DNA of 64,000 bases from Streptomyces jeddahensis (GCF_001642995.1 NZ_LOHS01000164.1:29424-93423), one strand, 5' to 3'; positions 24,175-32,132 are shown, numbered from the stretch's first letter. Notes: generated by a model from the sequence alone, not told the origin. Made by a program: numbers and translations.

Positions 24175-24996
24175 CTAATGAATATGATTTTCATATTCTA
24201 GAGCTGGGAGAGGGTGATCCGGGTAACACACCGGCCAGCCCCCCTCGGGGTCCCGGCCGACCCGGCCGGCCACCCGGAGAACGTCCGCCAGCAGCCCCGG
24301 CGTGACGACCTCCTTCGGTGTACCGTCGGCCACCACGCGGCCCTCGCGCAGCGCGACGATCCGCTCGGCGAACCGGGCGGCGTGCGCGAGGTCGTGCAGC
24401 ACCATCACGACGGTGAGGCCGCGTTCCTCGCGCAGGCGGACGACGGTCTGCAGCACGTCGAGCTGGTGGTGCAGGTCCAGGTAGGTGGTCGGCTCGTCGA
24501 GCAGCAGGACGCGGGTGTCCTGGGCGAGCGCCATCGCGAGCCGGACCCGCTGCCGCTCGCCCCCGGACAGGGCGTCGACGTCACGCTCGGCCCAGTGCTC
24601 CACGCCGACGTCACGCAGTGCGCGGCGTACGACGGGGTCGTCGCCCTCGCGCAGCATGCCGAGCGGACCGCGCGCCGCGTACCGCCCCTGCCGGACGAGA
24701 TGACGCACCGTCATGCCGGGGACGGCCGGGGCCGACTGGTGCAGCAGCGCCACACGCCGAGCGGTGGCGCGCCGGGACAGCCGGGCCAGGTCGTCTCCGC
24801 CGAGCAGAACGCGCCCCTCGTCGGGCCGCAGCAGTCCGGCGGCCAGACGCAACAGGGTCGATTTCCCGCAGCCGTTGAGGCCGATGAGGGCGGTCAGCTC
24901 GCCCGGTTCGACGCTCATGTCGACGCCGCGCAGCACGGGTTGGCCGGGGTAGCCGAAGTGGACCCCCTCGACGCGGATCCCCACGGACTCGGTCAT
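24175..24996 (-). CDS. FecE/FepC-type ABC transporter ATP-binding protein (metal-chelate uptake)
   Basis: 273 residues. Walker A GLNGCGKST, signature LSGGERQRVRLAMALAQ, Walker B VLLLDEPTTYLD and H-loop VLHDLAHAARF, the pattern of siderophore/cobalamin importers. ATG 24996 with GGAGG 7 bases upstream. Its last codons (EYENHIH then stop) coincide with a 19-bp palindrome resembling a Zur box that would control the precursor gene. Permease and binding-protein genes lie upstream on the same strand, but a TnpB element now separates them. Imports, with them, a metal-chelate, perhaps the RiPP product. Confidence 0.92.
   Translation of the reverse strand: MTESVGIRVEGVHFGYPGQPVLRGVDMSVEPGELTALIGLNGCGKSTLLRLAAGLLRPDEGRVLLGGDDLARLSRRATARRVALLHQSAPAVPGMTVRHLVRQGRYAARGPLGMLREGDDPVVRRALRDVGVEHWAERDVDALSGGERQRVRLAMALAQDTRVLLLDEPTTYLDLHHQLDVLQTVVRLREERGLTVVMVLHDLAHAARFAERIVALREGRVVADGTPKEVVTPGLLADVLRVAGRVGRDPEGGWPVCYPDHPLPALEYENHIH
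24179..24198. promoter_or_regulatory. Zur-box-like operator of the precursor peptide operon
   Basis: TGAATATGATTTTCA (24179-24193) differs at one fixed position from the Streptomyces Zur consensus TGAAAATNATTTTCA as I remember it. It lies inside the 19-bp palindrome GAATATGATTTTCATATTC (8-bp perfect arms). About 60 bp upstream of the precursor ATG and inside the end of the ATPase gene. Confidence 0.7.
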
Positions 24997-25008
24997 CTGG
25001 ATTCCTCC

Positions 25009-26382
25009 ATGGATACCCCCGCCTTCAGACGGGGGAGGAAACGGACTCCTGCGGAGCAGGGCAGAGAAAGCCGATTCGCCCTCCGGGCGGATCGGCACCC
25101 ATCACCAACCGTGAGAATATGGCCACATATTGTGATGATAGTTTGTGAGTCGTGGCCACTCACGTGAAGCGGGCGTTCAAGTACCGCTTCTATCCGACCG
25201 ATGCACAGGCAGCCGAGCTGTCGCGCACGTTCGGATGCGTGCGCAAGGTCTACAACATGGCGCTCGCCGCCCGCACCGAGGCGTGGGCGCGGCAGGAACG
25301 GGTCAACTACAACCAGACCTCGGCCATGCTGACCGAGTGGAAGAAGACCGAGGAACTGGCCTACCTCAACGACGTCTCCTCCGTCCCGCTGCAGCAGACG
25401 CTGCGGCACTTGCAGGCCGCTTTCGCGAACTTCTTCGCCAAAAGGGCCAAGTACCCGCGTTTCAAAGTGAAGAAGAAGTCCCGCGCGAGCGCGGAGTACA
25501 CCTCCTCGGCGTTCCGCTTTCGTGACGGCCGTCTGACGCTGGCGAAGATGGCCGACCCGCTGGACGTCGTCTGGTCCCGCCCCCTGCCCGACGGGGCATC
25601 GCCGACCACGGTGACCGTCAGCCGGGACAGCGCGGGACGCTGGTTCGTCTCCCTGCTGTGCGAGGACCCGCGGGTGAAGCGGCTCGCGGCTGCCGATACG
25701 GCAGTGGGTATCGACGTCGGCCTGGACCACCTGCTGACCCTCTCCACCGGGGAGAAGATCGCCAACCCCCGGCACGAGCGCCGCGACCGCGAACGCCTGG
25801 CCAAGGCTCAGCGGAAGCTGTCCCGGAAGGCCAAGGGCGATGGCGCCAACCAGCGCAAGGCGCGCCGGAAGGTCGCGAAGATCCATGCCCGGATCGCCGA
25901 CCGCAGGCGTGATGTGCTGCACAAGCTGACCACTCGACTCGTGCGCGAAAACCAAACGCTCGTGATCGAGGACCTGACCGTACGCAACATGGTCAAGAAC
26001 CGGAGCCTGGCCCGCGCCATCAGCGATGCCGCGTGGGCCGAGTTCCGGAGCATGCTGGAGTACAAGGCCGGCTGGTACGGGCGGGACGTGGTCGCGGTCG
26101 ACCGCTTCTTCCCCTCGTCCAAGCTGTGCTCCACTTGCGGCACCCTCCAGTCGGAGATGCCGCTGAGCGTCCGTACCTGGACGTGCGTCAGCTGTGGCAC
26201 GGCCCATGACCGGGACGTGAACGCGGCGAAGAACCTTCTGGCCGCCGGGCTGGCGGTGTCTGTCTGTGGAGCCGGTGTAAGACCTCAACGGAGAACTCCG
26301 GGCGGGCAGTCGGCGGTGAAGCAGAAAACCCCACGGCGTGAGCCGTAGGAATCCCCCTCGTTCACGAGGGGGAGGAAGTCAA
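25009..26382 (+). mobile_element. TnpB-only IS200/IS605-group element inserted in the importer operon
   Basis: Bounded by hairpins of one type: left CCCCCGCCTTCAGACGGGGG (25016-25035), right CCCCCTCGTTCACGAGGGGG (26353-26372), both with a TTCA core and followed by AGGA. The right end finishes in TCAA (26379-26382), the IS608-type right cleavage site. No tnpA is present, so it would move only with help in trans. The left boundary is approximate; it abuts the ribosome binding site of the ATPase gene. Removing it would leave a normal short gap of about 35 bp between the permease and ATPase genes. Confidence 0.72.
25152..26348 (+). CDS. tnpB: TnpB RNA-guided endonuclease, full length
   Basis: 398 residues. 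N-terminal helix-turn-helix-like region (FKYRFYPTDAQAAELSRTFG, VRKVYNMALA), WED-like middle, then a complete RuvC nuclease: RuvC-I D in VGIDVGLDHLLTLS, RuvC-II E in LVIEDLTVRNM, zinc ribbon (CSTCG, CVSCG) and RuvC-III D in HDRDVNAAKNLL. All three acidic residues are present, so it may be active. GTG start at 25152 within an inverted repeat GTGAGT/ACTCAC. An omega-RNA is expected to overlap its 3' end. Confidence 0.93.
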   Translation: MATHVKRAFKYRFYPTDAQAAELSRTFGCVRKVYNMALAARTEAWARQERVNYNQTSAMLTEWKKTEELAYLNDVSSVPLQQTLRHLQAAFANFFAKRAKYPRFKVKKKSRASAEYTSSAFRFRDGRLTLAKMADPLDVVWSRPLPDGASPTTVTVSRDSAGRWFVSLLCEDPRVKRLAAADTAVGIDVGLDHLLTLSTGEKIANPRHERRDRERLAKAQRKLSRKAKGDGANQRKARRKVAKIHARIADRRRDVLHKLTTRLVRENQTLVIEDLTVRNMVKNRSLARAISDAAWAEFRSMLEYKAGWYGRDVVAVDRFFPSSKLCSTCGTLQSEMPLSVRTWTCVSCGTAHDRDVNAAKNLLAAGLAVSVCGAGVRPQRRTPGGQSAVKQKTPRREP

Positions 26383-26402
26383 GCTCTGTCCTTAAGTCGA
26401 CA
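26250..26402 (+). ncRNA. Predicted omega-RNA (TnpB guide RNA) region
   Basis: By analogy with IS200/IS605 elements, the guide RNA starts inside the 3' end of tnpB, includes the right-end hairpin (26353-26372) and continues into flanking DNA, whose first 16-20 bases (26383 onward) serve as guide. The 5' end given here is a guess; only the hairpin and element end are seen. Confidence 0.4.
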
Positions 26403-27410
26403 TCAGAACGTACGGTTCGGCGCGCGGCGCACGACGACCAGCAGCAGCGCGGCCCCGAGGCAGGCGGTCAGGGCCCCGACCGGCAGCGTGAACCGCCCGG
26501 CGTCCAGCCCGGCCGCCAGCAGCCGCGAGGACAGCTGTGCCGCCGCGTCCGCCCCGCACACCACCACCGCGCCCACCAGGGCGGAGCCGGGCAGGGTCAC
26601 CCGCAGGTCGGCGCCGAAGACGGCCACGGCGAGGTGCGGTACGAGCAGCCCGACGAATCCCAGCGCCCCCACGGCCGCTACCGCACCTGCCGTCAGCGCC
26701 ACCGCGCACAGCAGGGCGAGGGTGCGGGCCCGTCGCACGGACAGGCCGACGGCCAGGGCGGTGTCGTCCCCGCAGCGCAGCAGGGTCAGCGGCCCGGCCA
26801 GCAGCCAGGCCGCGGCACCCCAGGCCAGCGCCCACGGCCACAGCAGGTGCCAGTGCTGCCACACCCGGCCTTCCGTCGTGCCGACGAGCCACTGCACGAC
26901 GCTGCCGAGTTCGCCCGGTGCGACGAGCAGCACCATGGCGGTGAGCCCGCCGAGCACGGCCGACACCAGCACCCCGTGCACGGCGGTCTGCGCGGGGTCG
27001 CTGCGGCCGCGCCCGGCGAGCAGCCACAGCAGCGCGGCCCCGGCGCAGCCGCCCACGCATGCGGCGACGACCACGGCGAGGGGTGATTCCCACCCCGCGA
27101 GTCCGAGGCCGGTTGCGGTGACGGCTCCGAGCACGGCGCCCGGCGTCACACCCGTCACCTCGGGTCCGGCGAGGGGGTTGCGCAGCGCCGACTGCAGGAC
27201 CAGGCCCGCCACGCCGAGGCACGCCCCCGCACCGAGGGCCACCAGCAGCCGGGGCAGCCGGAGCTGGAGCAGGATGTGCCGTTCCGTGGTGTCGCCGGCG
27301 CCGCCCAGGACGTCCCAGACCGCGGCCGGGGACATACCGCGCCCGGCCACGAGTTCCACCCCGGCGCATACGACGGCGAGTGCGGCGAGCACCGTGAAAC
27401 GCCGGCTCAC
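26403..27410 (-). CDS. FecCD-family ABC permease, second subunit
   Basis: 335 residues, about ten hydrophobic helices. Family motifs LRLPRLLVALGAGACLGVAG, LQSALRNPLAGPEVTGVTPG, GALGFVGLLVPHLA and FTLPVGALTACLGA are in the expected order. GTG 27410 overlaps the stop of the first permease gene. Its stop lies 20 bp from the right end of the TnpB element that now separates it from the ATPase gene; the sequence itself is undamaged. Forms the membrane channel of a metal-chelate importer. Confidence 0.92.
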   Translation of the reverse strand: MSRRFTVLAALAVVCAGVELVAGRGMSPAAVWDVLGGAGDTTERHILLQLRLPRLLVALGAGACLGVAGLVLQSALRNPLAGPEVTGVTPGAVLGAVTATGLGLAGWESPLAVVVAACVGGCAGAALLWLLAGRGRSDPAQTAVHGVLVSAVLGGLTAMVLLVAPGELGSVVQWLVGTTEGRVWQHWHLLWPWALAWGAAAWLLAGPLTLLRCGDDTALAVGLSVRRARTLALLCAVALTAGAVAAVGALGFVGLLVPHLAVAVFGADLRVTLPGSALVGAVVVCGADAAAQLSSRLLAAGLDAGRFTLPVGALTACLGAALLLVVVRRAPNRTF

Positions 27411-28546
27411 CGGACCTCCTTCTCCGAAGGGTCGGCTTCCACACCCTGCGGCGCCGGGCCCACGGCATCGGAGCCCGCCGCTCGGCGCCGGGCCGCGGGC
27501 CTGCGGTTGCCCGACCGGAGCAGGGCGACCCCGGCGGGCACGCCGAGCAGGGCCGTCCACGCGCCGACCGGCGTCTCCACGGGTGCCAGCGCGAGCCGGG
27601 CCGGGACGTCGGCGACGGCCACGACGACGGCGCCCCAGACGGCGGACCAGGGCAGCCAACGCACCGCGTCCGCCGCGGGGTTGAACCATCGCGCCAGGTG
27701 CGGAGCGAGGAACCCGACCCACGCCACCGGTCCGCACACGGCCGTCACGGGCGCGATCAGCACGACGGCGATGGCCAGCGCGGCGAACCGTGCCCGCTGG
27801 GCGCGCACGCCCAGCGCCGCGGCGTCCTCGTCCCCCAGCCGCAGCACCGAGAGCACCGGCGCGCACAGCACGAGCGCGGGAACCGCGACGAGCAGCCACG
27901 GCCACAGCCCGGTCACGTCCTCCCAGGTACGGGCGGAGAGTGAACCGAGCAGATAGCGGTAGATCAGCTGGAGGTCGAGCTGGTCGGCCATGACCATCAG
28001 CACGAGCAGCGCGGCCTGCAGCGCGGCGGCGACCGCGGCGCCGGTCAGCAGTACGGCGGACGGGCTGCGCCCCAGCCCTGCGGCGAGCAGCGTGAGCCCG
28101 CCCCCGAGCGCGGCCCCGCCGATGGCCAGCAGGGGCTGGACAGCGGCGGGGAGGGACACCGACAGAACCAGCGGAGCAGCCACCCCGAGCGCGGCCCCGG
28201 ACGAGACACCGAGCATCTCCGGTACGGCCAGGGGGTTGCGCAGCGCCTCCTGGAGCACGAGCCCCGCCGCGCCCAGGCAGGCCCCGGCGATCAGCGCCAG
28301 CACCAGGCGGGGCACGCGCAGTTCGGTGACGACGATCCCGGCGAGGGTACTGTCGGCGTGCAACAGCGCGCCGGGCACCTGGTGCAGGGGGACGTAAGGA
28401 GTGCCCAGGCTCAGCGCGCAGACTGACGCGGTGATCAACAGGGCGACCGCGGCGGGCAGTTGCCACCTGCCCGCCGAACGCGCGGACCGCCGTGTGCCCG
28501 ATGCCGTGTCACCTGCCGCGGTGCGTGTCGCGGTGGGGGCGCTCAC
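27407..28546 (-). CDS. FecCD-family ABC permease, first subunit
   Basis: 379 residues. VTELRVPRLVLALIAGACLG, LQEALRNPLAVPEMLGVSSG, VAWVGFLAPHLARW and PVGAWTALLGVPAGVALL are characteristic; the C-terminus carries an extra Arg/Ala-rich cytoplasmic tail of about 40 residues. GTG 28546 overlaps the stop of the binding-protein gene by 4 bp. Heterodimer partner of the following permease. Confidence 0.92.
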   Translation of the reverse strand: MSAPTATRTAAGDTASGTRRSARSAGRWQLPAAVALLITASVCALSLGTPYVPLHQVPGALLHADSTLAGIVVTELRVPRLVLALIAGACLGAAGLVLQEALRNPLAVPEMLGVSSGAALGVAAPLVLSVSLPAAVQPLLAIGGAALGGGLTLLAAGLGRSPSAVLLTGAAVAAALQAALLVLMVMADQLDLQLIYRYLLGSLSARTWEDVTGLWPWLLVAVPALVLCAPVLSVLRLGDEDAAALGVRAQRARFAALAIAVVLIAPVTAVCGPVAWVGFLAPHLARWFNPAADAVRWLPWSAVWGAVVVAVADVPARLALAPVETPVGAWTALLGVPAGVALLRSGNRRPAARRRAAGSDAVGPAPQGVEADPSEKEVR

Positions 28547-29517
28547 CGCAGCGCGGCCGTGGCCTCATCGAGGAGGATGCCCAGCGAACGGGTACCGCGT
28601 CCCTTGGCCCACACCTCGGAGTCGACCTCGTGGACGTCGCCGTTCTTCACTGCCGGGATCTTGCCCCACAGGGGGTTCTTCGCCAGCTTCTCCGACAGCT
28701 TGCCGTCCGCCTCGCCGAAGCTCATCGTCTCGACGAACAGCACGTCGACGTCCGCGGCGAGGATCTCCTCGAGGCTGTAACTCCCCTCCACCCCACGTGA
28801 CTTCCAGGGGTAGTCGGCAAGCTTCGGGAGCAGGCTGGCGCCCACGTCCGTCTCCGGGGTGGCGACGCCGAAGTTCTCGTCGCTGCCGTAGATGATGAGC
28901 GCGGTCTTGTCGCTCTTGTTCTTCTCGGCCTCGGCGAGCTTGGTGCGGAAGGTCTTCTCGGCCTTCTCGCCCTCGGCGGTGCGGCCGGTGAGCGCTGCGA
29001 CATCGCGCAGGTAGCCCACGCTGTCCTCCCACGTCTCGGGCTGCATGGGCCAGAACGTGGTGGCGTCCTTCAGCGCCGGGGCGAGTTTGCCGTGGGTGTC
29101 CTCCAGGCCGATCACGAGGTCGGGCTTGTGGGAGAGGATCGCCTCCACCTCGGGCGCGATGAACCCGCCGGGGATGACATCGACCTCCTTCGCCTTCTCC
29201 TTCCCCAGGAAGTCGGAGTGGGCGAGGAGTGCGCTGTTCGTGGCCGTGGGGACGATGCCCAGCTCGGTCAGGATGTCGTCGCAGAGCGCGAACAGGCAGA
29301 CGATCCGCTCGGGCTCCTTCTCGAGGGAGACGTTGACGCCGTTCGTGTCGGTCAACTCCTGTGCCGCCTTGATGGGTTCGACGGTGACATCGGTCTTCTT
29401 GGCGGCAGTGGTCTCCTCGCCGGCGGGTTCGGCGGACGCGCCGCAACCGACCAGGGCCGAACCCACGATCGCTGCGGTGATCCAGCTTCGGACGAATCTC
29501 GACGGTGAGCGCAGCAT
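28543..29517 (-). CDS. FecB/FepB-type metal-chelate-binding lipoprotein
   Basis: 324 residues. Signal peptide with lipobox ALVGCG (Cys at residue 25), then a helical-backbone class III binding protein: PERIVCLFALCDDILTELGI, EVEAILSHKPDLVIGL, YLRDVAALTGR, YSLEEILAADVDVLFVETMS, WGKIPAVKNGDVHEVD. Lipid-anchored outside the membrane; delivers substrate to the two FecCD permeases. The promoter carries a Zur-box-like site shared with the divergent propeller gene, suggesting the substrate is a zinc chelate rather than ferric siderophore. Cys and His ligands for direct metal binding are not obvious. Confidence 0.92.
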   Translation of the reverse strand: MLRSPSRFVRSWITAAIVGSALVGCGASAEPAGEETTAAKKTDVTVEPIKAAQELTDTNGVNVSLEKEPERIVCLFALCDDILTELGIVPTATNSALLAHSDFLGKEKAKEVDVIPGGFIAPEVEAILSHKPDLVIGLEDTHGKLAPALKDATTFWPMQPETWEDSVGYLRDVAALTGRTAEGEKAEKTFRTKLAEAEKNKSDKTALIIYGSDENFGVATPETDVGASLLPKLADYPWKSRGVEGSYSLEEILAADVDVLFVETMSFGEADGKLSEKLAKNPLWGKIPAVKNGDVHEVDSEVWAKGRGTRSLGILLDEATAALR

Positions 29518-29565
29518 CGATGCCCTCGCTTCTTCTCAGGGTCCCCGGAACGCACCGAAGATACA

Positions 29566-29580
29566 TGATAATCGTTTTCA
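29566..29580. promoter_or_regulatory. Zur-box-like operator between binding-protein and propeller genes
   Basis: TGATAATCGTTTTCA matches 12 of 14 fixed positions of TGAAAATNATTTTCA. It lies about 50 bp from the lipoprotein start and 28 bp from the propeller start, so one site could repress both divergent promoters; GATAAT inside it may be a -10 element for the propeller gene. Confidence 0.65.
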
Positions 29581-29607
29581 CCAGACCCTGTTTTCCTGGA
29601 GGCATCG

Positions 29608-30807
29608 ATGACCGCCGCACCTCCCCTGCTGATCGTGTCCGATCACGTGGACGGATCCGTCCACGTACTGAGCGTGCCGGACGGCACCGAAGCGGGCCGC
29701 CTGACCGGCCGTCACCTCTCCGAGCACGCCGGGTTCCTGGCGCTGCCGGGCGGGCGAACGGTCTGCGTCGACGACCGCAGGGGCGAGCTGCTGGTGCTCG
29801 ACCCGTTCGGCGACGAGCTGGTGGAGACCGCCATCCCGGTCGCCGTGCCGGCCGAGCACCTCGCCTGCGACCCACCCGGCCGGTGGGTGGCCGTCACGAC
29901 GGGCCTGGGCAAGAACGGCGAGCCGTGGTCGGACCTGCTGACGGTCGTCGACCTCACCACGGGAGACGCTGCCCGGGTGCGCACGCGTGTGGGTGAACCG
30001 GGTGTGACAGTCCTGGGCAACGGCGATCCACTGATCGTCCTACGACACCGGGAGCCTGGCGCACTGGCCGTCCACCGGTTCACCGACCTGCTCGGGGCAC
30101 CGCCCGGCTGCCCTGCGGTCACGCCCCACGCACACGTTCCGCTGCCGGACGACGGGCACGGAGACGCCCAAGTCCCTGACCGCAGCCAGGTGTTCGCGGC
30201 CACGGGCGAGGGAGTGCACCGGGCACGCCGTGAGGGCGACGCACTCGTCCCGGAGCTGGTGATCCCGTGGGGTTCGCCCGCCCGGGGCTGGTATCTGCGG
30301 CTCGACCCGCGGCGCCCGGCACTGTGGTCGACCCTGCGGGGCGGCCCGGCGGATGCCCTGCGATGGCCGGAGTGGACGAACCAGGCGTGGTGCCACGACC
30401 TGGCCGCCGACCGTACGACGCTGACGGAGCTCGGCCCGGGGCTGGTCTTCCGGCTGGCCCTCGCCAAGGACCACACCGCGTTCACCCGCATCCACCCGGA
30501 CGGCGACGAACTGATCCTCCTGGATGCCGACGAGACCGCCCGCCGCGTCCCCCTCCCCGCCATGGACGGCGCGCCCCGCCGCGGCGGCACCCCCTGGGAG
30601 GGCGTCCAACGCCGTGCGGTGGCCGCATCGCCGGGCTCCGACTGGGTCGCCGTCACCCGCGGCGGCCACGGCGAAGTCCACGTCTTCGACGCCCGATCAG
30701 GCAGCGAAGCAGCCCGATTGAAGCTGGACACCCCCTTGCATCATGGCGGCCACGCCATGATGCGCACACAGACCGACGGCGCCGAAGGCGATCCCGTAGG
30801 CCGGTGA
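29608..30807 (+). CDS. Beta-propeller protein, AztD-like (putative zinc chaperone)
   Basis: 399 residues without signal peptide. Repeating strands typical of a seven/eight-bladed propeller: LLIVSDHVDGSVHVLSVPDG, AGFLALPGGRTVCVDDRRGE, LLVLDPFGDELV, LTVVDLTTGDAARVRTR, WVAVTRGGHGEVHVFDARSG. The opening resembles AztD, the propeller zinc metallochaperone of some ABC zinc importers, but AztD is periplasmic and this copy looks cytoplasmic. GGAGG 7 bases before the ATG. Divergent from the importer and under the same Zur-like box. AztD relationship is a tentative inference. Confidence 0.7.
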   Translation: MTAAPPLLIVSDHVDGSVHVLSVPDGTEAGRLTGRHLSEHAGFLALPGGRTVCVDDRRGELLVLDPFGDELVETAIPVAVPAEHLACDPPGRWVAVTTGLGKNGEPWSDLLTVVDLTTGDAARVRTRVGEPGVTVLGNGDPLIVLRHREPGALAVHRFTDLLGAPPGCPAVTPHAHVPLPDDGHGDAQVPDRSQVFAATGEGVHRARREGDALVPELVIPWGSPARGWYLRLDPRRPALWSTLRGGPADALRWPEWTNQAWCHDLAADRTTLTELGPGLVFRLALAKDHTAFTRIHPDGDELILLDADETARRVPLPAMDGAPRRGGTPWEGVQRRAVAASPGSDWVAVTRGGHGEVHVFDARSGSEAARLKLDTPLHHGGHAMMRTQTDGAEGDPVGR

Positions 30808-30947
30808 CAGCCGGCCCCCGGGTCCCGTGGCGCAACCACCCGGGCACCGACCACGCCTGGCAACTCGACCGGCTGTGCGCAGGGACCGCCTACTCGGGCG
30901 CCCGGTTCACCGTCCGTACGACAGACTGCCTCGGCCCCTGCGACTAG
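30804..30947 (+). pseudogene. Truncated (2Fe-2S) ferredoxin-like protein
   Basis: GTG overlaps the propeller stop (GTGA). 47 residues: VTAGPRVPWRNHPGTDHAWQ, then LDRLCAGTAYSGARFTVRTT and DCLGPCD before a TAG. The CLGxCD motif with an upstream Cys is typical of small thioredoxin-like 2Fe-2S proteins of about 100 residues, so the C-terminal half is missing. A ferredoxin-like gene also accompanies the Zur-regulated coelibactin transporter genes in S. coelicolor, as I recall. Downstream sequence to 31082 holds no intact gene; a protein-like stretch on the opposite strand (WWLGVGSIDVTHSEAQVLDV) may be rearranged debris. Confidence 0.55.
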
Positions 30948-31082
30948 GCCGTCCACCACATCGAGCACCTGCGCCTCGGAGTGCGTGACGTCGATTGAGC
31001 CGACACCCAGCCACCATTCGGCATGTGGTCCTGCGGGAAGGGCGTCAACCAGGCCGAGACGCATCACCGAGGCCGGCGCGCG

Positions 31083-32090
31083 TCAAGCGTTGCTCGCGGG
31101 CGGCGCCGTTGTGCCGCGCACCTCGAGGACGGGAGGGGCGAGGTCGAGCTCGCTGGGGCGGTCGGGGTCGTCGAGCCGCTCCAGCAGCCGCTGGGCGGCG
31201 CGTCGGCCGACGTCATGGCTGGCGTTGTCCACGGTGGTCAGCCACAGATGCCGAAGGCGGGAGAGGTAGGTGTTGTCGTAGCCAACGAGGGAGAGGTCGC
31301 GGGGGACCTGCAGGCCGCTCTCCTCGGCGGCCGACAGCGCGCCGACGCATGACATGTCGTTGACGGCGAAGACGGCCGTGGGCCGCGGTGAACGGTTCAG
31401 GAGCCGGACGGTGGCCCGGTAGCCGCCCTCCTCGGTGAGATCGCCCTGTTCCACGACCGCCGTGCCGTCCAGGCCGTGCTCGCGCATGGTGGCCTCGAAG
31501 CTGCGGCGGCGCAGGTCTCCGACGGCGCCCTGGCCGGCGATGTGGGCGATGTGCCGGTGGCCAAGGCCGATGAGGTGTTCGGTGGCCAGGCGGGCGCCGT
31601 GCTCGTCGTCGTTGGCGACGATGTCCACGGCGGGCAGCACCGGCTCGCGGGTGCCCGCGACGACGGTGGGTATCTGCCCGGCGGCGGTGCGCAGCACCTG
31701 GGGATCCTGCAGGGTGCCGACGGCGATCAGGCCGTCGACGCGCAGTTCGGTGAACGTGCGCGTGAGGTCCTCGCCGAGGCGCCGGTTCAGGTGGCCGTCG
31801 GCCAGCAGCATGTGCAGTCCGCTGTCGTACAGCCGGGAGTTCAGCCCGTCGAGGAGTTCCACGAACCAGGGGTTGCGCATGTCGTTGAGCAGCACGCCGA
31901 CGGTGCGGGTGCGGCGCTCGCTGAGGCTGCGCGCGGCGGCGTTGGGCCGGTAACCGAGCTCCTCGACCGCGGCGAGGACGGCCGCCCGCTTCTCGGGACG
32001 CACGCCCTCGGCGCCGCGCAACACCAGCGACACCAGGGACTTGGACACGCCGGCCCGCGCGGCCACGTCACGGATGGTCGGAGTCCTCAT
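31083..32090 (-). CDS. LacI-family transcriptional regulator
   Basis: 335 residues. N-terminal LacI HTH TIRDVAARAGVSKSLVSLVL with hinge helix NAAARSLSERRT, then a periplasmic-binding-like sensor domain (VGVLLNDMRNPWFVELLDGL, ANDDEHGARLATEHLIGLGH, AVFAVNDMSCVGALSAAEE, SLVGYDNTYLS). Divergent from the first Gfo/Idh gene; a palindrome between them is the likely operator. Presumed to repress the sugar-acid oxidoreductase genes until its sugar ligand appears. Confidence 0.93.
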   Translation of the reverse strand: MRTPTIRDVAARAGVSKSLVSLVLRGAEGVRPEKRAAVLAAVEELGYRPNAAARSLSERRTRTVGVLLNDMRNPWFVELLDGLNSRLYDSGLHMLLADGHLNRRLGEDLTRTFTELRVDGLIAVGTLQDPQVLRTAAGQIPTVVAGTREPVLPAVDIVANDDEHGARLATEHLIGLGHRHIAHIAGQGAVGDLRRRSFEATMREHGLDGTAVVEQGDLTEEGGYRATVRLLNRSPRPTAVFAVNDMSCVGALSAAEESGLQVPRDLSLVGYDNTYLSRLRHLWLTTVDNASHDVGRRAAQRLLERLDDPDRPSELDLAPPVLEVRGTTAPPASNA

Positions 32091-32115
32091 GGCGTGGACC
32101 GTTCCATACGCTGCT

Positions 32116-32132
32116 GGCTCTTGTAAAGAGCC
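32116..32132. promoter_or_regulatory. Palindrome and promoter between lacI-type and Gfo/Idh genes
   Basis: GGCTCTT GTA AAGAGCC (7-bp perfect arms). A consensus -35 TTGACA follows at 32134-32139 for the rightward gene. Candidate operator of the LacI-type regulator. Confidence 0.5.

Noticed and set aside
24179..24198. Fur/DmdR iron box instead of a Zur box
   Set aside because: The palindrome shares 14 of 19 positions with the E. coli Fur box, but Streptomyces iron control uses DmdR boxes of the TTAGGTTAGGCT type; TGAAAATNATTTTCA is the local Zur motif. Iron control remains a minor alternative.
26403..28466. Reading the second permease as a 687-residue protein
   Set aside because: The first 350 codons are an out-of-frame shadow of the first permease; the GTG overlap at 27410 gives the normal family length.
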